A stretch of 64,000 bases of DNA from assembly GCF_004331485.1 (NCBI RefSeq), contig NZ_SJKD01000002.1, forward strand, positions 372,001-436,000. The letters are read 5' to 3'. This document shows positions 16,085 through 24,537 of this stretch, piece by piece (the first letter of the stretch is position 1; the number at the start of each line of letters is the position of its first letter). Source of the stretch: Kribbella capetownensis (GTDB lineage: Bacteria; Actinomycetota; Actinomycetes; Propionibacteriales; Kribbellaceae). The translations under genes were made by a program, and so were the position numbers. The notes under the pieces are model-generated. The model was not told the origin of the DNA and did not search any database. It was given only the letters and a program-made list of their open reading frames with translations.

Positions 16085-16822
16085 ATGCTGCTCGAGAACA
16101 AGGTCGCGATCGTGTACGGCGCCGGCGGTGCGATGGGTGGCGCGGTCGCGCGGGCATTCGCCGCCGAAGGAGCCACCGTCCATCTGGCCGGCCGCACTCT
16201 GGCCAACCTGGAGAAGGTCGCCGCGGACATCGGTGCGGCGGTCGGCTCGGTCACGGTGCTGGACGCGTACGACGTACAGGCGGTGAACGATCATGTGGCG
16301 TCGATCGAGGGTCCGATCGACGCCGTCTTCAACGGCGTCAGCATCCGGGTGAAGCAGGACATCCCGCTGGTCGACATGGACGTCGAGGACTTCGTCCGCC
16401 CGGTCCAGGACGCGGCCCGGACCAACTTCGTCACGTCGACGGCGGTCGCTCGCCGGATGATCGCGCAGCGCTCGGGCGTGATCATCCTGCTGTCCTCGTC
16501 GGCCGCGCGGGAGTCCGGGTTCGAGATGGGCGGGTTCAGCCTGGCGTGCGCCTCGATCGAGTGCCTGACCCGGTCGATGGCCGGTGAGGTCGGCAAGTAC
16601 GGCGTACGCGTGGTCGCGCTGCGGCCGAACTTCACCCCGGACACACACCCGGAGTGGGACATCCCGGAGGACGGCCTCGACCACCTGCTCGAGCGGACCG
16701 CGCTCAGGCGGCTCCCGCAGAAGGCGGAAGTAGCGCGGACAGCCGCCTTCGCCGCCTCCGACCACGCCGGCCCGATGACCGGCGCCGTCCTCAACCTCAG
16801 CTGCGGCTCGATCGTCGACTAG
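16085..16822 (+). CDS. SDR-fold protein lacking the catalytic YxxxK pair
   Basis: This 245-residue protein has the length and fold markers of a classical short-chain dehydrogenase: an N-terminal nucleotide motif in altered form (YGAGGAMGGAVARAFAAEGA) and the beta-5 serine (IILLSSSAA). At the active site, where the family has YxxxK, this protein reads GFSLACAS. The tyrosine is therefore Phe and the lysine Cys. It may be a non-catalytic or differently acting SDR relative. The ATG at 16085 has GGAAGGA upstream. The gene stands alone; about 340 bp separate it from the divergent MFS start, and I see nothing coding in that stretch. Confidence 0.85.
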   Translation: MLLENKVAIVYGAGGAMGGAVARAFAAEGATVHLAGRTLANLEKVAADIGAAVGSVTVLDAYDVQAVNDHVASIEGPIDAVFNGVSIRVKQDIPLVDMDVEDFVRPVQDAARTNFVTSTAVARRMIAQRSGVIILLSSSAARESGFEMGGFSLACASIECLTRSMAGEVGKYGVRVVALRPNFTPDTHPEWDIPEDGLDHLLERTALRRLPQKAEVARTAAFAASDHAGPMTGAVLNLSCGSIVD

Positions 16823-16825
16823 AAG

Positions 16826-16944
16826 GCCTTGCGGCACTCGGCTGCCGGTCAGTGACCCGGTAGCCGAGGCTTTCGTAGAGCCCATCCGGCGAGGCGCTCG
16901 CCGTCCCAAGCCAGCGTCCAAAGCGCGTCTTCCGGGAAGTTCAT
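16826..16944 (-). pseudogene. GNAT acetyltransferase, internally deleted remnant
   Basis: On the minus strand an ATG at 16944 opens a short frame (NFPEDALWTLAWDGERLAGWAL) like the beta-2/beta-3 part of a GNAT protein. A second frame then carries a segment like the GNAT C-terminal motif B (GLYESLGYRVTDRQ). The acetyl-CoA-binding middle, roughly 70 residues, is missing and the two pieces are out of frame. It is the same kind of end-to-end deletion seen elsewhere in the window. Confidence 0.55.
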
Positions 16945-16983
16945 GCCCGCACTATTGGAACCCCCGGGTGCGACGATGGCCGG

Positions 16984-17883
16984 ATGCCTTCCCCCACTGC
17001 GTCGCTCACCGCTGCCCTCGGACTCGATGTGACGCGGCTCGAACCGACTCGCCCGGGCGACGACGACTCACCAGGCAACGGCAACTGGCACCTGTGGACC
17101 AGGGACGGCGACCACCACATTCTCCGGCGGTACCACGTACTCCGGACCGAGGAGGATCTCGCTTACGAGACGAAGGTGCTCGAGCACCTCACCGAGCGCG
17201 GCTGGTGCGTGCCGACGAAACTGGCCGGCCCGATCCGGTACGACGGCCGACTGTGGGCCGTGACGCGGTTCGTACCGGGGAGCCCTCATGAGGAGGAGAC
17301 CGCGGATCAACGCGCCGAGCGTGGGGCAGCGCTGGCCAGGTTGCACGAGGACTTGCGCGATCTCGAGCTCGGCCATCGGCCGGGGTTCTACGAAGCATGC
17401 GACCTGGACGCCATGGCTGCCTTCCAAGGCTGGGACTCAGGCGTCGAAGGTCTGCGCGAACTTCGACCGGATCTCGCCGACCGGTCGGTACGGGCGATGG
17501 GCGGCGCGAAGAAGCTGATCAGCGAGCACGGGCTCCGCGAGTTGCCGCAGACGATCGTGCACGGGGACTTCGCCAGCTGGAACCTGCACTTCGACGCGGA
17601 CCCCCGGCTGGCGGGTGTGATCGATTTCGACCTGTGTCACCCCGACATCCGTGCCTGGGAGTTCGTGATCGCGCGGGTGCACCGCGCACCGGAGCTGCTG
17701 GCCGGTTACCAGCACGCGACGAGGACTCCGCTCGCTGCCGATGAGCTGGCTGCGATCAAGCCGCTACAGGTCGTGTTCAGAGTCCTGATGGTGATGGCCG
17801 AGCTCTGGAAAGGCCGCCAGAGCGGGCAGTTCGACGAGGCGATGATCGAGCGGCAACTGGGGCTTGGTCAGGCCTTGACATAG
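16984..17883 (+). CDS. aminoglycoside phosphotransferase (APH)-family kinase
   Basis: This 299-residue protein of the choline/APH kinase-like fold has the catalytic-loop motif HGDFASWNLHFD near residue 195 and the metal-binding DFDLCHPDIRAWE about 20 residues later. The N-lobe lysine is less obvious; a RRYHV segment near residue 48 is in the right place. Such proteins phosphorylate small hydroxylated molecules, and many actinomycete members are not resistance genes. It is a single gene, followed by a hairpin about 110 bp downstream. Substrate unknown. Confidence 0.87.
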   Translation: MPSPTASLTAALGLDVTRLEPTRPGDDDSPGNGNWHLWTRDGDHHILRRYHVLRTEEDLAYETKVLEHLTERGWCVPTKLAGPIRYDGRLWAVTRFVPGSPHEEETADQRAERGAALARLHEDLRDLELGHRPGFYEACDLDAMAAFQGWDSGVEGLRELRPDLADRSVRAMGGAKKLISEHGLRELPQTIVHGDFASWNLHFDADPRLAGVIDFDLCHPDIRAWEFVIARVHRAPELLAGYQHATRTPLAADELAAIKPLQVVFRVLMVMAELWKGRQSGQFDEAMIERQLGLGQALT

Positions 17884-17934
17884 GCGGGTGACGCCGGGTT
17901 GACTTCGACATAGTTCACAGGGGAAATAAATTCC

Positions 17935-17944
17935 GGTCCGGACC
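17935..17944. promoter_or_regulatory. GGTCCGGACC palindrome (dre-like GntR site)
   Basis: A 10-bp palindrome within TTCCGGTCCGGACCGAA lies 280 bp before the sugar ABC transporter. It resembles variants of the DasR operator (TGGTCTAGACCA core) of actinomycetes. Two more copies lie at 25209-25218 and 25266-25275. Assignment to DasR is speculative. Confidence 0.35.
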
Positions 17945-17991
17945 GAAGTCGTCGGCTCAGAGCGACTTCTGCCGGGACTGTTGTCTGCCCG

Positions 17992-18016
17992 GATCCGCTG
18001 GCGAGGCCAGCGGATC
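17992..18016 (+). terminator. hairpin downstream of the APH-family gene
   Basis: GATCCGCTGGC and GCCAGCGGATC form a perfect 11-bp stem with a GAG loop. There is no strong U-tract, so it may terminate weakly or protect the mRNA end. Confidence 0.5.
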
Positions 18017-18063
18017 ATTCGGCGTTTGCCGAGAGTCGTTGCTCTCAGCAACCCGGGGAAACC

Positions 18064-18075
18064 CTTGTAAACAAG
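18064..18075. promoter_or_regulatory. CTTGT-AA-ACAAG dyad in leader of ABC transporter operon
   Basis: This AT-rich dyad is embedded in GC-rich DNA 150 bp before the first permease gene. It is a candidate repressor site for the sugar-transport operon. The remainder of the 340-bp gap (17884-18223) holds the dre-like palindrome, a hairpin and no recognisable gene. Confidence 0.3.
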
Positions 18076-18223
18076 CGATCTGAGCGCATCGGTCAACGTC
18101 CGGTATCGACCCGGCGCAGAAGTCTTCCGCTGCCGGGGGTTCTGTGTCATTCTCCGGGATAGCGAAACCCGAGATCCTATCGGATATCGGTTCCACTCCA
18201 GTGCGTGACGGAAAGGATGCGGA

Positions 18224-19222
18224 GTGAGCGCAACCTTCGAGGTGAAACCGGCGCCGGCGGCACCGGCCAGGACCGAGGCGGTGAAACGCACCCCGCCGCC
18301 TCGCCCGAGCCGGCGGACCGCGGCCGGCCGGAGCCTGCGCCGGCACTGGCAGCTCTATCTGCTGATCGTCGTACCGCTCGCGTACTTCGTCATCTTCAAG
18401 TACATCCCGATCGCCAACGCCGTGATCGCGTTCAAGAACTACAGCCCGGTCAAGGGCCCGTGGGGCAGTGACTGGGTCGGGTTCAAGAACTTCGAGCTGT
18501 TCTTCCAGAACCCGGTGTTCTGGACGCTGGTGAAGAACACCTTCTTCCTGGCCGCCTACACCGTGCTCGCGAGCTTCCCGATCCCGATCATCCTGGCGAT
18601 CGCGCTGAACGAGATTCGCAACGGCCGGTTCAAGAAGACCGTGCAGCTGGTCACCTACGCGCCGTACTTCATCTCCACCGTGGTGGTCGTGTCGATGACG
18701 ATCCTGGTGCTGTCGCCGCGGCTCGGCTTCGTCAACGACGCGATCGGCCTGTTCGGGGTCCCGCAGATCGACTTCCTCGGCCGGCCGGACTACTTCCGGC
18801 ACATCTACGTCTGGTCCGACGTCTGGCAGACCACGGGGTACTCCGCCGTCATCTACCTGGCCGCGCTGTCCGGGATCGACCCGGCGCTGCACGAGTCGGC
18901 CCGGATCGACGGCGCCAGCCGGCTGCAGCGGATCTGGAATGTCGACCTGCCCGGGATCATGCCGACCGCGGTGATCATCCTGGTCCTCGGCGTCGGCAAC
19001 ATCATGTCGATCGGGTTCGAGAAGGCCTTCCTGCTGCAGAACCCGCTGAACACCGCCCAGTCCGAGATCATCGCCACCTACGTCTACAAGACCGGCCTGC
19101 TGAACGCCGACTTCAGCATGGCGACCGCGATCGGACTGTTCAACTCGGTGATCAACCTCTTCCTCCTGCTCGGCGTGAACTTCGTCGCCAAGCGCATCAC
19201 AGGGAACGGACTCTGGTCATGA
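18224..19222 (+). CDS. CUT1-type sugar ABC transporter permease (LplB-like)
   Basis: This 332-residue inner-membrane protein has a cytoplasmic N-terminal extension of about 40 residues and six hydrophobic helices. The EAA loop that contacts the ATPase is near residue 225 (ESARIDGASRLQRIWNVDLPGI). It is typical of LplB permeases, which import oligosaccharides together with a YtcP partner and a large lipoprotein. It starts at a GTG after GGAAAGGATGCGGA. Its stop overlaps the next permease start (ATGA). No ATPase is encoded nearby, as is usual for systems sharing an MsmK/MsiK-type ATPase. Confidence 0.93.
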   Translation: MSATFEVKPAPAAPARTEAVKRTPPPRPSRRTAAGRSLRRHWQLYLLIVVPLAYFVIFKYIPIANAVIAFKNYSPVKGPWGSDWVGFKNFELFFQNPVFWTLVKNTFFLAAYTVLASFPIPIILAIALNEIRNGRFKKTVQLVTYAPYFISTVVVVSMTILVLSPRLGFVNDAIGLFGVPQIDFLGRPDYFRHIYVWSDVWQTTGYSAVIYLAALSGIDPALHESARIDGASRLQRIWNVDLPGIMPTAVIILVLGVGNIMSIGFEKAFLLQNPLNTAQSEIIATYVYKTGLLNADFSMATAIGLFNSVINLFLLLGVNFVAKRITGNGLWS

Positions 19223-20163
19223 GCGTTACCTTGCAGGGATTCCGGCGTACGGCGGCCGGCCGATCGGAACGCACCGCGATCGAGGAGACCAAGACCGACC
19301 GGATCTTCCTGATCGGCGTGAAGATCATGCTCTGGATCGCGCTGATCATCGTCGCGGTGCCGCTGATCTACATCGTCGCGAACTCGTTCAGCAGCGCGTC
19401 GGCGGTGAGCGCCGGCCGGGTCCTGCTCTGGCCGGTCGAGCCGAGCATCCGTGCGTACAAGGAGGCCTTCAGCGACCCTCTCATCATGAAGGGCTACCTG
19501 AACTCCTTCATCTACGCGATCGGCGGCACCCTGATCAGCGTCACGCTGACGATCGCGATCGCCTATCCGCTGTCACGCCGGACCTTCTTCGGCCGCAACG
19601 TGATCATGAGTCTGCTGGTCTTCACCATGCTGTTCTCCGGCGGCCTGATCCCGACGTACCTGGTGGTGCAGGACCTGGGCATGCTGAACACCCGGTGGGC
19701 GATGGTCATCCCCAGCGCGATCGGGGTGTGGCAGGTGATCATCGCGCGCACGTTCTTCCGCTCGACCATCCCCGACGAGCTGTACGAGGCGGCCACCATC
19801 GACGGGGCCAGCGACCTGCGCTTCCTCTGGTCGATCGTGCTGCCGCTGTCCAAGCCGGTGATCGCGGTGATCGCACTGATGTACGCGATCTTCCAGTGGA
19901 ACAGCTACTTCGACGCCCTGGTCTACCTGAAGGACCCGAGCCTGTACCCGTTGCAGATCGTGCTGCGGAATGTGCTGATCCTGAACACCCTCACCGGGTC
20001 GACCACTACCACCAACCTGGCCCAGCAGCTCGAACAGCAACAGCTGGCCAATGTTCTCAAGTACGCGCTCATCGTCATCTCGAGTCTGCCCGTACTGGTC
20101 ATCTACCCGTTCGTCGCCCGCCACTTCACCAAGGGCGTGATGGTCGGCGCGGTCAAGGGCTGA
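19219..20163 (+). CDS. CUT1-type sugar ABC transporter permease (YtcP/AraQ-like)
   Basis: This 314-residue permease has six membrane helices and the EAA loop near residue 190 (YEAATIDGASDLRFLWSIVLPL). It forms the heteromeric channel with the preceding LplB-like protein; their genes overlap by 4 bp. The N-terminal 30 residues are cytoplasmic and charged. The third gene, 55 bp later, encodes the binding lipoprotein. A broken glycoside hydrolase gene follows, suggesting that the imported sugars were released by or delivered to a fucosidase-family enzyme. Confidence 0.93.
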   Translation: MSVTLQGFRRTAAGRSERTAIEETKTDRIFLIGVKIMLWIALIIVAVPLIYIVANSFSSASAVSAGRVLLWPVEPSIRAYKEAFSDPLIMKGYLNSFIYAIGGTLISVTLTIAIAYPLSRRTFFGRNVIMSLLVFTMLFSGGLIPTYLVVQDLGMLNTRWAMVIPSAIGVWQVIIARTFFRSTIPDELYEAATIDGASDLRFLWSIVLPLSKPVIAVIALMYAIFQWNSYFDALVYLKDPSLYPLQIVLRNVLILNTLTGSTTTTNLAQQLEQQQLANVLKYALIVISSLPVLVIYPFVARHFTKGVMVGAVKG

Positions 20164-20218
20164 AAACCCGTTCACAGCGGTCAAGGGCCGTGCGCCCACT
20201 TCAGAAGGGAACACCGCA

Positions 20219-21880
20219 ATGCGCTCATCCGTGAGCAAAGTCGCCGCGCTGGTCGCGGCCGGAGCACTCGCCCTGGTGGCGTGCAGCTCGGACAAGTCGG
20301 CGAAGGGGGCGGCGAACGAGACGACGGCGGACGGCAAGGTCGTCATCGACACCTTCACGCCGTCGGACCAGACGATGAACCTGGACACCAACCAGGTCAC
20401 GAAGATCATGAGCGACAAGTTCAAGATCCAGTTCCGCTGGCAGACCACCACGTTCGACGCCGGGCCGGCCAAGGAGAAGCGCCAGATCGCGCTGGCCAGC
20501 AACGACTACCCGGACCTGTTCTTCCTGATCCCGTGGGTCGACGCCTTCACCCAGGCCGAGGTGCTCAAGCTCGGTCAGCAGGGTGTCGCGGTCCCGCTCG
20601 AGCAGCTGATCAAGGACAACGCGCCGAACATCCAGAAGGCGCTGGACTCGAACAAGACCTACAAGGAGATGTCGACCGCGCCCGACGGTCACATCTACGC
20701 GCTGCCGCAGTGGGCCGACTGCTACCACTGCAACTACTCGGACAAGCTGTGGATGAACAGCACCTGGCTGAAGAAGCTCGGCCTGCAGGTCCCGAAGACG
20801 ACCGAGGACCTGCGCAAGGTACTCGAGGCGTTCAAGACCAAGGACCCGAACGGAAACGGCAAGGCCGACGAGATCCCGATGACGTCCGACGTCCAGGACA
20901 GCGCGCTGATCCCGTACCTGATGGGCGCCTTCGCCTACGACCCGGTCGGCGCGAACAACGGCGTCCGCTCGCTGCTCACGCTGAACGGCGACAAGGTCGT
21001 GACGCCGGTGACCTCGCCGGAGTGGAAAGAGGGGCTGAAGTACATCGCCTCCCTCTACAAGGAAGGCCTGATCGACCAGGCCGCGTTCACCCAGAACGCG
21101 CAGGCACTGCAGGCCCAAGGCAACAACCCGAAGGCGATCACGCTCGGCTCGGTACCGGTGCTGCACCCGTACATCTTCGTCCAGGCCGACTCCAAGGACG
21201 GCCGGGACAAGCAGTACGACGTCGTACCGCCGCTGACCGGTCCGGGCGGCAAGAGCTTCACCGGCTGGAACTACCCGACCTCCACCGGCTACACGTTCAT
21301 GCTGACCAACAAGGCCAGCAAGGAGGCCCAGGTCGCGGCGATCAAGATGCTCGACTACATCTACACCGACGAGGGCCAGATGATCACCAACATGGGCCCG
21401 GAGGGTGTCGGCTGGAACAAGCCCGGGCCTGGTGACATCGCGCTGGACGACAAGACCAAGCCGCTGTACAAGCCGGTGCAGAACGCGCCGAAGAACATCA
21501 GCTGGGGCGCGCTGGGTCAGTACAACAACACGCTCGCCTACCGCAACGCGCAGGTCGTGCCGGCCGACATCTACACCGGGGCGGGCTACGAGCGGCGACT
21601 GTTCCAGGCGACCAAGCTGTACGACGGCCACCAGGACAAGGCGCAGTACTTCCCGCAGACCTCGGTCTGGCCGGACCCGAGCCTGAGCGGTGAGCTCGCG
21701 ACCCTGCAGACGAACCTCAACACCTACGTGAACCAGAACCAGTTGGCCTTCATCACCGGGTCGAAGAACATCGACACCGACTGGGACGCCTATGTGAAGG
21801 GGCTCGACAGCACCGGGATGCCGCGGTACCTGGAGATCAACCAGCAGGCCTACGACAAGTACAAGTCCGGGAGCAAGTAA
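20219..21880 (+). CDS. extracellular solute-binding lipoprotein of the sugar ABC transporter (LipO-like)
   Basis: This 553-residue protein starts with a type II signal peptide ending in the lipobox LVAC, with lipidation expected at Cys22. The length, well above that of ordinary sugar-binding proteins, matches the LipO/YtcQ group that pairs with LplB and YtcP permeases. Motifs such as GNGKADEIPM near residue 220, a calcium-loop-like segment common in this group, support the call. It captures an oligosaccharide outside the membrane and delivers it to the two permeases encoded upstream. Start ATG has GAAGGGA 7-8 bp upstream. The ligand is unknown. Confidence 0.93.
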   Translation: MRSSVSKVAALVAAGALALVACSSDKSAKGAANETTADGKVVIDTFTPSDQTMNLDTNQVTKIMSDKFKIQFRWQTTTFDAGPAKEKRQIALASNDYPDLFFLIPWVDAFTQAEVLKLGQQGVAVPLEQLIKDNAPNIQKALDSNKTYKEMSTAPDGHIYALPQWADCYHCNYSDKLWMNSTWLKKLGLQVPKTTEDLRKVLEAFKTKDPNGNGKADEIPMTSDVQDSALIPYLMGAFAYDPVGANNGVRSLLTLNGDKVVTPVTSPEWKEGLKYIASLYKEGLIDQAAFTQNAQALQAQGNNPKAITLGSVPVLHPYIFVQADSKDGRDKQYDVVPPLTGPGGKSFTGWNYPTSTGYTFMLTNKASKEAQVAAIKMLDYIYTDEGQMITNMGPEGVGWNKPGPGDIALDDKTKPLYKPVQNAPKNISWGALGQYNNTLAYRNAQVVPADIYTGAGYERRLFQATKLYDGHQDKAQYFPQTSVWPDPSLSGELATLQTNLNTYVNQNQLAFITGSKNIDTDWDAYVKGLDSTGMPRYLEINQQAYDKYKSGSK

Positions 21881-21886
21881 CTCCTC

Positions 21887-22790
21887 ATGTCGCACGAACT
21901 GTGGTTCCGCACCCCCGCGCCGGACTGGTTCGAGGCGTTGCCGCTGGGCAACGGTCACCTCAGTGCCAAGGTGTTCGGCCGGGTCGGTGCGGAGCGGATC
22001 GCCCTCAACCTCGACGACGTGTGGTCCGGCGACGCCCCGCGCGAGCTGACTGGATGCGGTTGCCCTGGACAAGCTTCGTGAGCGGCACGTCGACGATCAC
22101 GTCGCGTTGTACGACCACGCCGAGTTGGTGCTGGGTGAGCCGAGTGAGCTGCCGACCGACGAGCGGATCAAAGCGGTTGCTGCCGGGGGCAACGATCCGG
22201 ACCTGGTCGCGTTGATGTTCGGCTTCGGGCGGTACCTGCTGATGGCGTCCTCCCGGCCCGGGACCCAGGCCGCCAACCTGCAAGGCATCTGGAACCAGGA
22301 CCGCCGGCCGATGTGGGCGAGCGACTGGACCAACAACATCAACACCCAGATGAACTACTGGCCGGCGGATCTGACCGGTCTGGGGGAGTGCTTCGACCCG
22401 CTCACCGACCTGCTCGAGGGTCTGGCGTCGTCGGGCGCGGAGACTGCGCGAATCCTGTATGGCTCTCCGGGCTGGGTCTCGCATCACAACGCGGACATCT
22501 GGCGTTCGACCTGGCCGGTCGGCGAAGGTGGCGACGACCCGGTGTGGTCGACGTGCGCGACCTGTGGTGTTTGGCTGACCGCGCATCTGATGGAGCACTA
22601 CCGCTTCCAGCAGGACGTGGGCTTCCTCCGGGACCGCGCGTACCCGGTGATCGCGGGTGCCGCGGAGTTCCTGCGTGTCTGGTCGCACTGTGGGCGCGGC
22701 TGTTCGAGCCGGAGAAGGCGGCCGAGGTGATCCGTGACTATCTGAGCCGACTCGTCTCGGACAACCTGCTGCACGGCCAACAAGTGGACC
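21887..22790 (+). pseudogene. glycoside hydrolase family 95 (alpha-L-fucosidase family), deleted and frameshifted
   Basis: Three recognisable pieces of a GH95 enzyme lie in order but in different frames. 21887-22047 encodes the N-terminus (WFEALPLGNGHLSAKVFGRV, then an LNLDDVWSG motif). 22060-22680 encodes the (alpha/alpha)6-barrel core with SSRPGTQAANLQGIWN and TNNINTQMNYWPADL. 22685-22790 encodes part of the C-terminal region (LWARLFEPEKAAEVIRDYL). About 900 bp remain of a gene that should be over 2 kb; large internal parts are missing and no full reading frame is possible. Its place after the ABC transporter suggests it once processed the same oligosaccharide. Confidence 0.85.
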
Positions 22791-22791
22791 T

Positions 22792-22809
22792 GGTTAGGAC
22801 TGCCTAACC
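22792..22809. promoter_or_regulatory. iron box (IdeR/DmdR-type operator)
   Basis: GGTTAGG-actg-CCTAACC is a perfect 7-bp dyad close to the IdeR/DmdR consensus built on TTAGG...CCTAA. It lies 25 bp upstream of the start of a siderophore-binding lipoprotein gene, so iron-dependent repression is very likely. Confidence 0.8.
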
Positions 22810-22833
22810 AAAGTTGTTGTAGTCTCAACGTCC

Positions 22834-23850
22834 GTGAAGACGCGCATCGCAGTAGTCGTTACGGCGGCCCTGCTGGTCCTGGCCGGATGTGGTGGTGGCA
22901 ACGACACCGGCAGTGCCGACACGGGGGTCGGTGACACCGACGTCGCGACCGGCGGACGGCTGTTCAAGACCGCGGACGAGGACACCGCCAAGCTCGGCTC
23001 GGACGCGCAGCCGGGCGTCTTCCCGCGGACGGTGAAGCACGCGCTCGGCGAGGCGAAGCTGGACAAGAAGCCCGAGCGGGTCGTCGTACTGGACAGTGGT
23101 GAGCTGGACGACGTACTGGCGCTCGGCATCACCCCGGTCGGGATGGCGACGACCGCGGGGCAGGCCAGCGTACCGTCGTACCTCGCGGACAGGGCGCAGG
23201 GGATCAAGACGGTCGGCGGGATCAGCGAGCTGAACCTGGAGGCGATCGCGGCGCTGAAGCCGGACCTGATCCTCGGCAGCAAGCTGCGGGCCAACGACCT
23301 GTACGACGAGCTGAACGCGATCGCGCCGACGGTGATGAGCATCCGGCCCGGGTTCCCGTGGAAGGAGAACTTCCTGCTGGTCGCGGACGCGGTCGGCGAG
23401 GAGGACAAGGCCACCGGGATCCTGAACGACTACCAGAAGCGCGCCGACGAGGTGAAGTCGAAGGTGGACGGTTCGCCGACGATCTCGCTGGTCCGGTTCC
23501 GGCCGGCCGAGATCCGGCTGTACGGCAACCTGTCGTTCATCGGCGTGATCCTGAAGGACATCGGACTGCCGCGGCCGAAGATCCAGGACGTGCAGGACCT
23601 CGCGGTCGAGGTGTCGCAGGAGAACATCTCGCAGGCGGCCGGTGACTGGATCTTCTACTCCAGCTACGGCAAGCCGAACACCACCGCCGAGAACACCGTT
23701 GTCAACGGCAACCTCTGGAAGGCGCTGCCGGCCGTGAAGGACGGCCACGTTGCCCGCGTCGACGACGAGGTCTGGTTCCTCGGCCTGGGCCCCCTCGGCG
23801 CCATGGACGTCCTCACCGACCTCGAAAAACTCCTCGGCCCCAACGGCTAG
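22834..23850 (+). CDS. iron-siderophore ABC transporter substrate-binding lipoprotein
   Basis: This 338-residue lipoprotein has a signal peptide ending in the lipobox LAGC (Cys19), followed by a low-complexity linker and a FecB/FhuD-type two-lobed binding fold. Typical phrases are RVVVLDSGELDDVLALGITPVG and LNLEAIAALKPDLILGS. It should bind an Fe3+-siderophore at the cell surface. No permease or ATPase gene adjoins it, so it must use a transporter encoded elsewhere. It begins at GTG 22834, with no convincing ribosome-binding site, 25 bp after an iron box. A short-leader or leaderless mRNA is possible. Confidence 0.92.
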   Translation: MKTRIAVVVTAALLVLAGCGGGNDTGSADTGVGDTDVATGGRLFKTADEDTAKLGSDAQPGVFPRTVKHALGEAKLDKKPERVVVLDSGELDDVLALGITPVGMATTAGQASVPSYLADRAQGIKTVGGISELNLEAIAALKPDLILGSKLRANDLYDELNAIAPTVMSIRPGFPWKENFLLVADAVGEEDKATGILNDYQKRADEVKSKVDGSPTISLVRFRPAEIRLYGNLSFIGVILKDIGLPRPKIQDVQDLAVEVSQENISQAAGDWIFYSSYGKPNTTAENTVVNGNLWKALPAVKDGHVARVDDEVWFLGLGPLGAMDVLTDLEKLLGPNG

Positions 23851-23859
23851 TTCCCCCGG

Positions 23860-23905
23860 CACCCACCCGGCCTTGAGTCGCAGGCTTTCGCCTGCGTGGT
23901 GGGTG
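23860..23905 (+). terminator. long hairpin after the siderophore-binding protein gene
   Basis: CGCAGGC and GCCTGCG form an inner stem (23879-23896) with loop TTTC. CACCCACC (23860-23867) and GGTGGGTG (23898-23905) extend it as an outer stem. No U-tract follows. The next 190 bp up to the decarboxylase-family gene contain nothing I recognise. Confidence 0.55.
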
Positions 23906-24092
23906 CTGCCGCACCCGGTGGTGCGGGCTGCCGCCCGCCGGGTGACTGACGGGTGGTTGCGGCTGGAGGTGGTTCGTCGATGGCGTGTGCTTCGCGAACC
24001 GCCAGGCCATCACAATCGGTAGGCACGGCGGTGCGACCAGCGGGCAGGCAGCGTATTCAGCGCCGTTGTGCCGGCCAGGCGGTCCGCCGGGG

Positions 24093-24512
24093 CTAGGTGG
24101 CGATTGGGAGGAGGTCGCGTTCGGCGAAGACCTTCTTCGCCACGGTGACGGCGTTCAGGGCTCGGGGGAAGCCGCAGTAACCGGCGGCGTGGGTGAGGGA
24201 TTCGACGATCTCGGTGGGGGTGAGGCCTACGTTGAGGGCTGTCTTCAGGTGGACTTCGAGTTGTGGTTCGCAGCCGCCGAGGGCGGTCAGGATGCCGAGC
24301 GTGACCAGTTGCCGTTGCTTGGGGTCGAGGCCGGGGCGCGCGTAGATGTCGCCGAAGCCGAACGCGACGATGTGGTGCGCGAGCGCGGGTGCGACGTCGG
24401 CGAGGCTGTCCATCACGGCGGGCGCTGATCCACCATCCACAGTGGCCAGTACCTCGAGACCTCGCTCGTACCGCTCTTGTTCCGCAGGGCTGTTGATGTC
24501 GGGTGCGGTCAT
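24093..24512 (-). CDS. carboxymuconolactone decarboxylase-family protein
   Basis: This 139-residue all-helical protein has the CMD signature. The segment LDPKQRQLVTLGILTALGGCEPQLEVHL holds the conserved Cys and His, and a HAAGYCGFPRALNAV stretch completes the gamma-CMD-like domain. Members range from true 4-carboxymuconolactone decarboxylases to AhpD-like peroxidase partners. Only one Cys is present in the CxxC-like position (GGCEPQLEVH), which argues against AhpD activity. It stands alone, convergent with the siderophore-binding gene. Confidence 0.85.
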   Translation of the reverse strand: MTAPDINSPAEQERYERGLEVLATVDGGSAPAVMDSLADVAPALAHHIVAFGFGDIYARPGLDPKQRQLVTLGILTALGGCEPQLEVHLKTALNVGLTPTEIVESLTHAAGYCGFPRALNAVTVAKKVFAERDLLPIAT

Positions 24513-24537
24513 GCCCCGACGCTAGCCGGGCCTCGGA

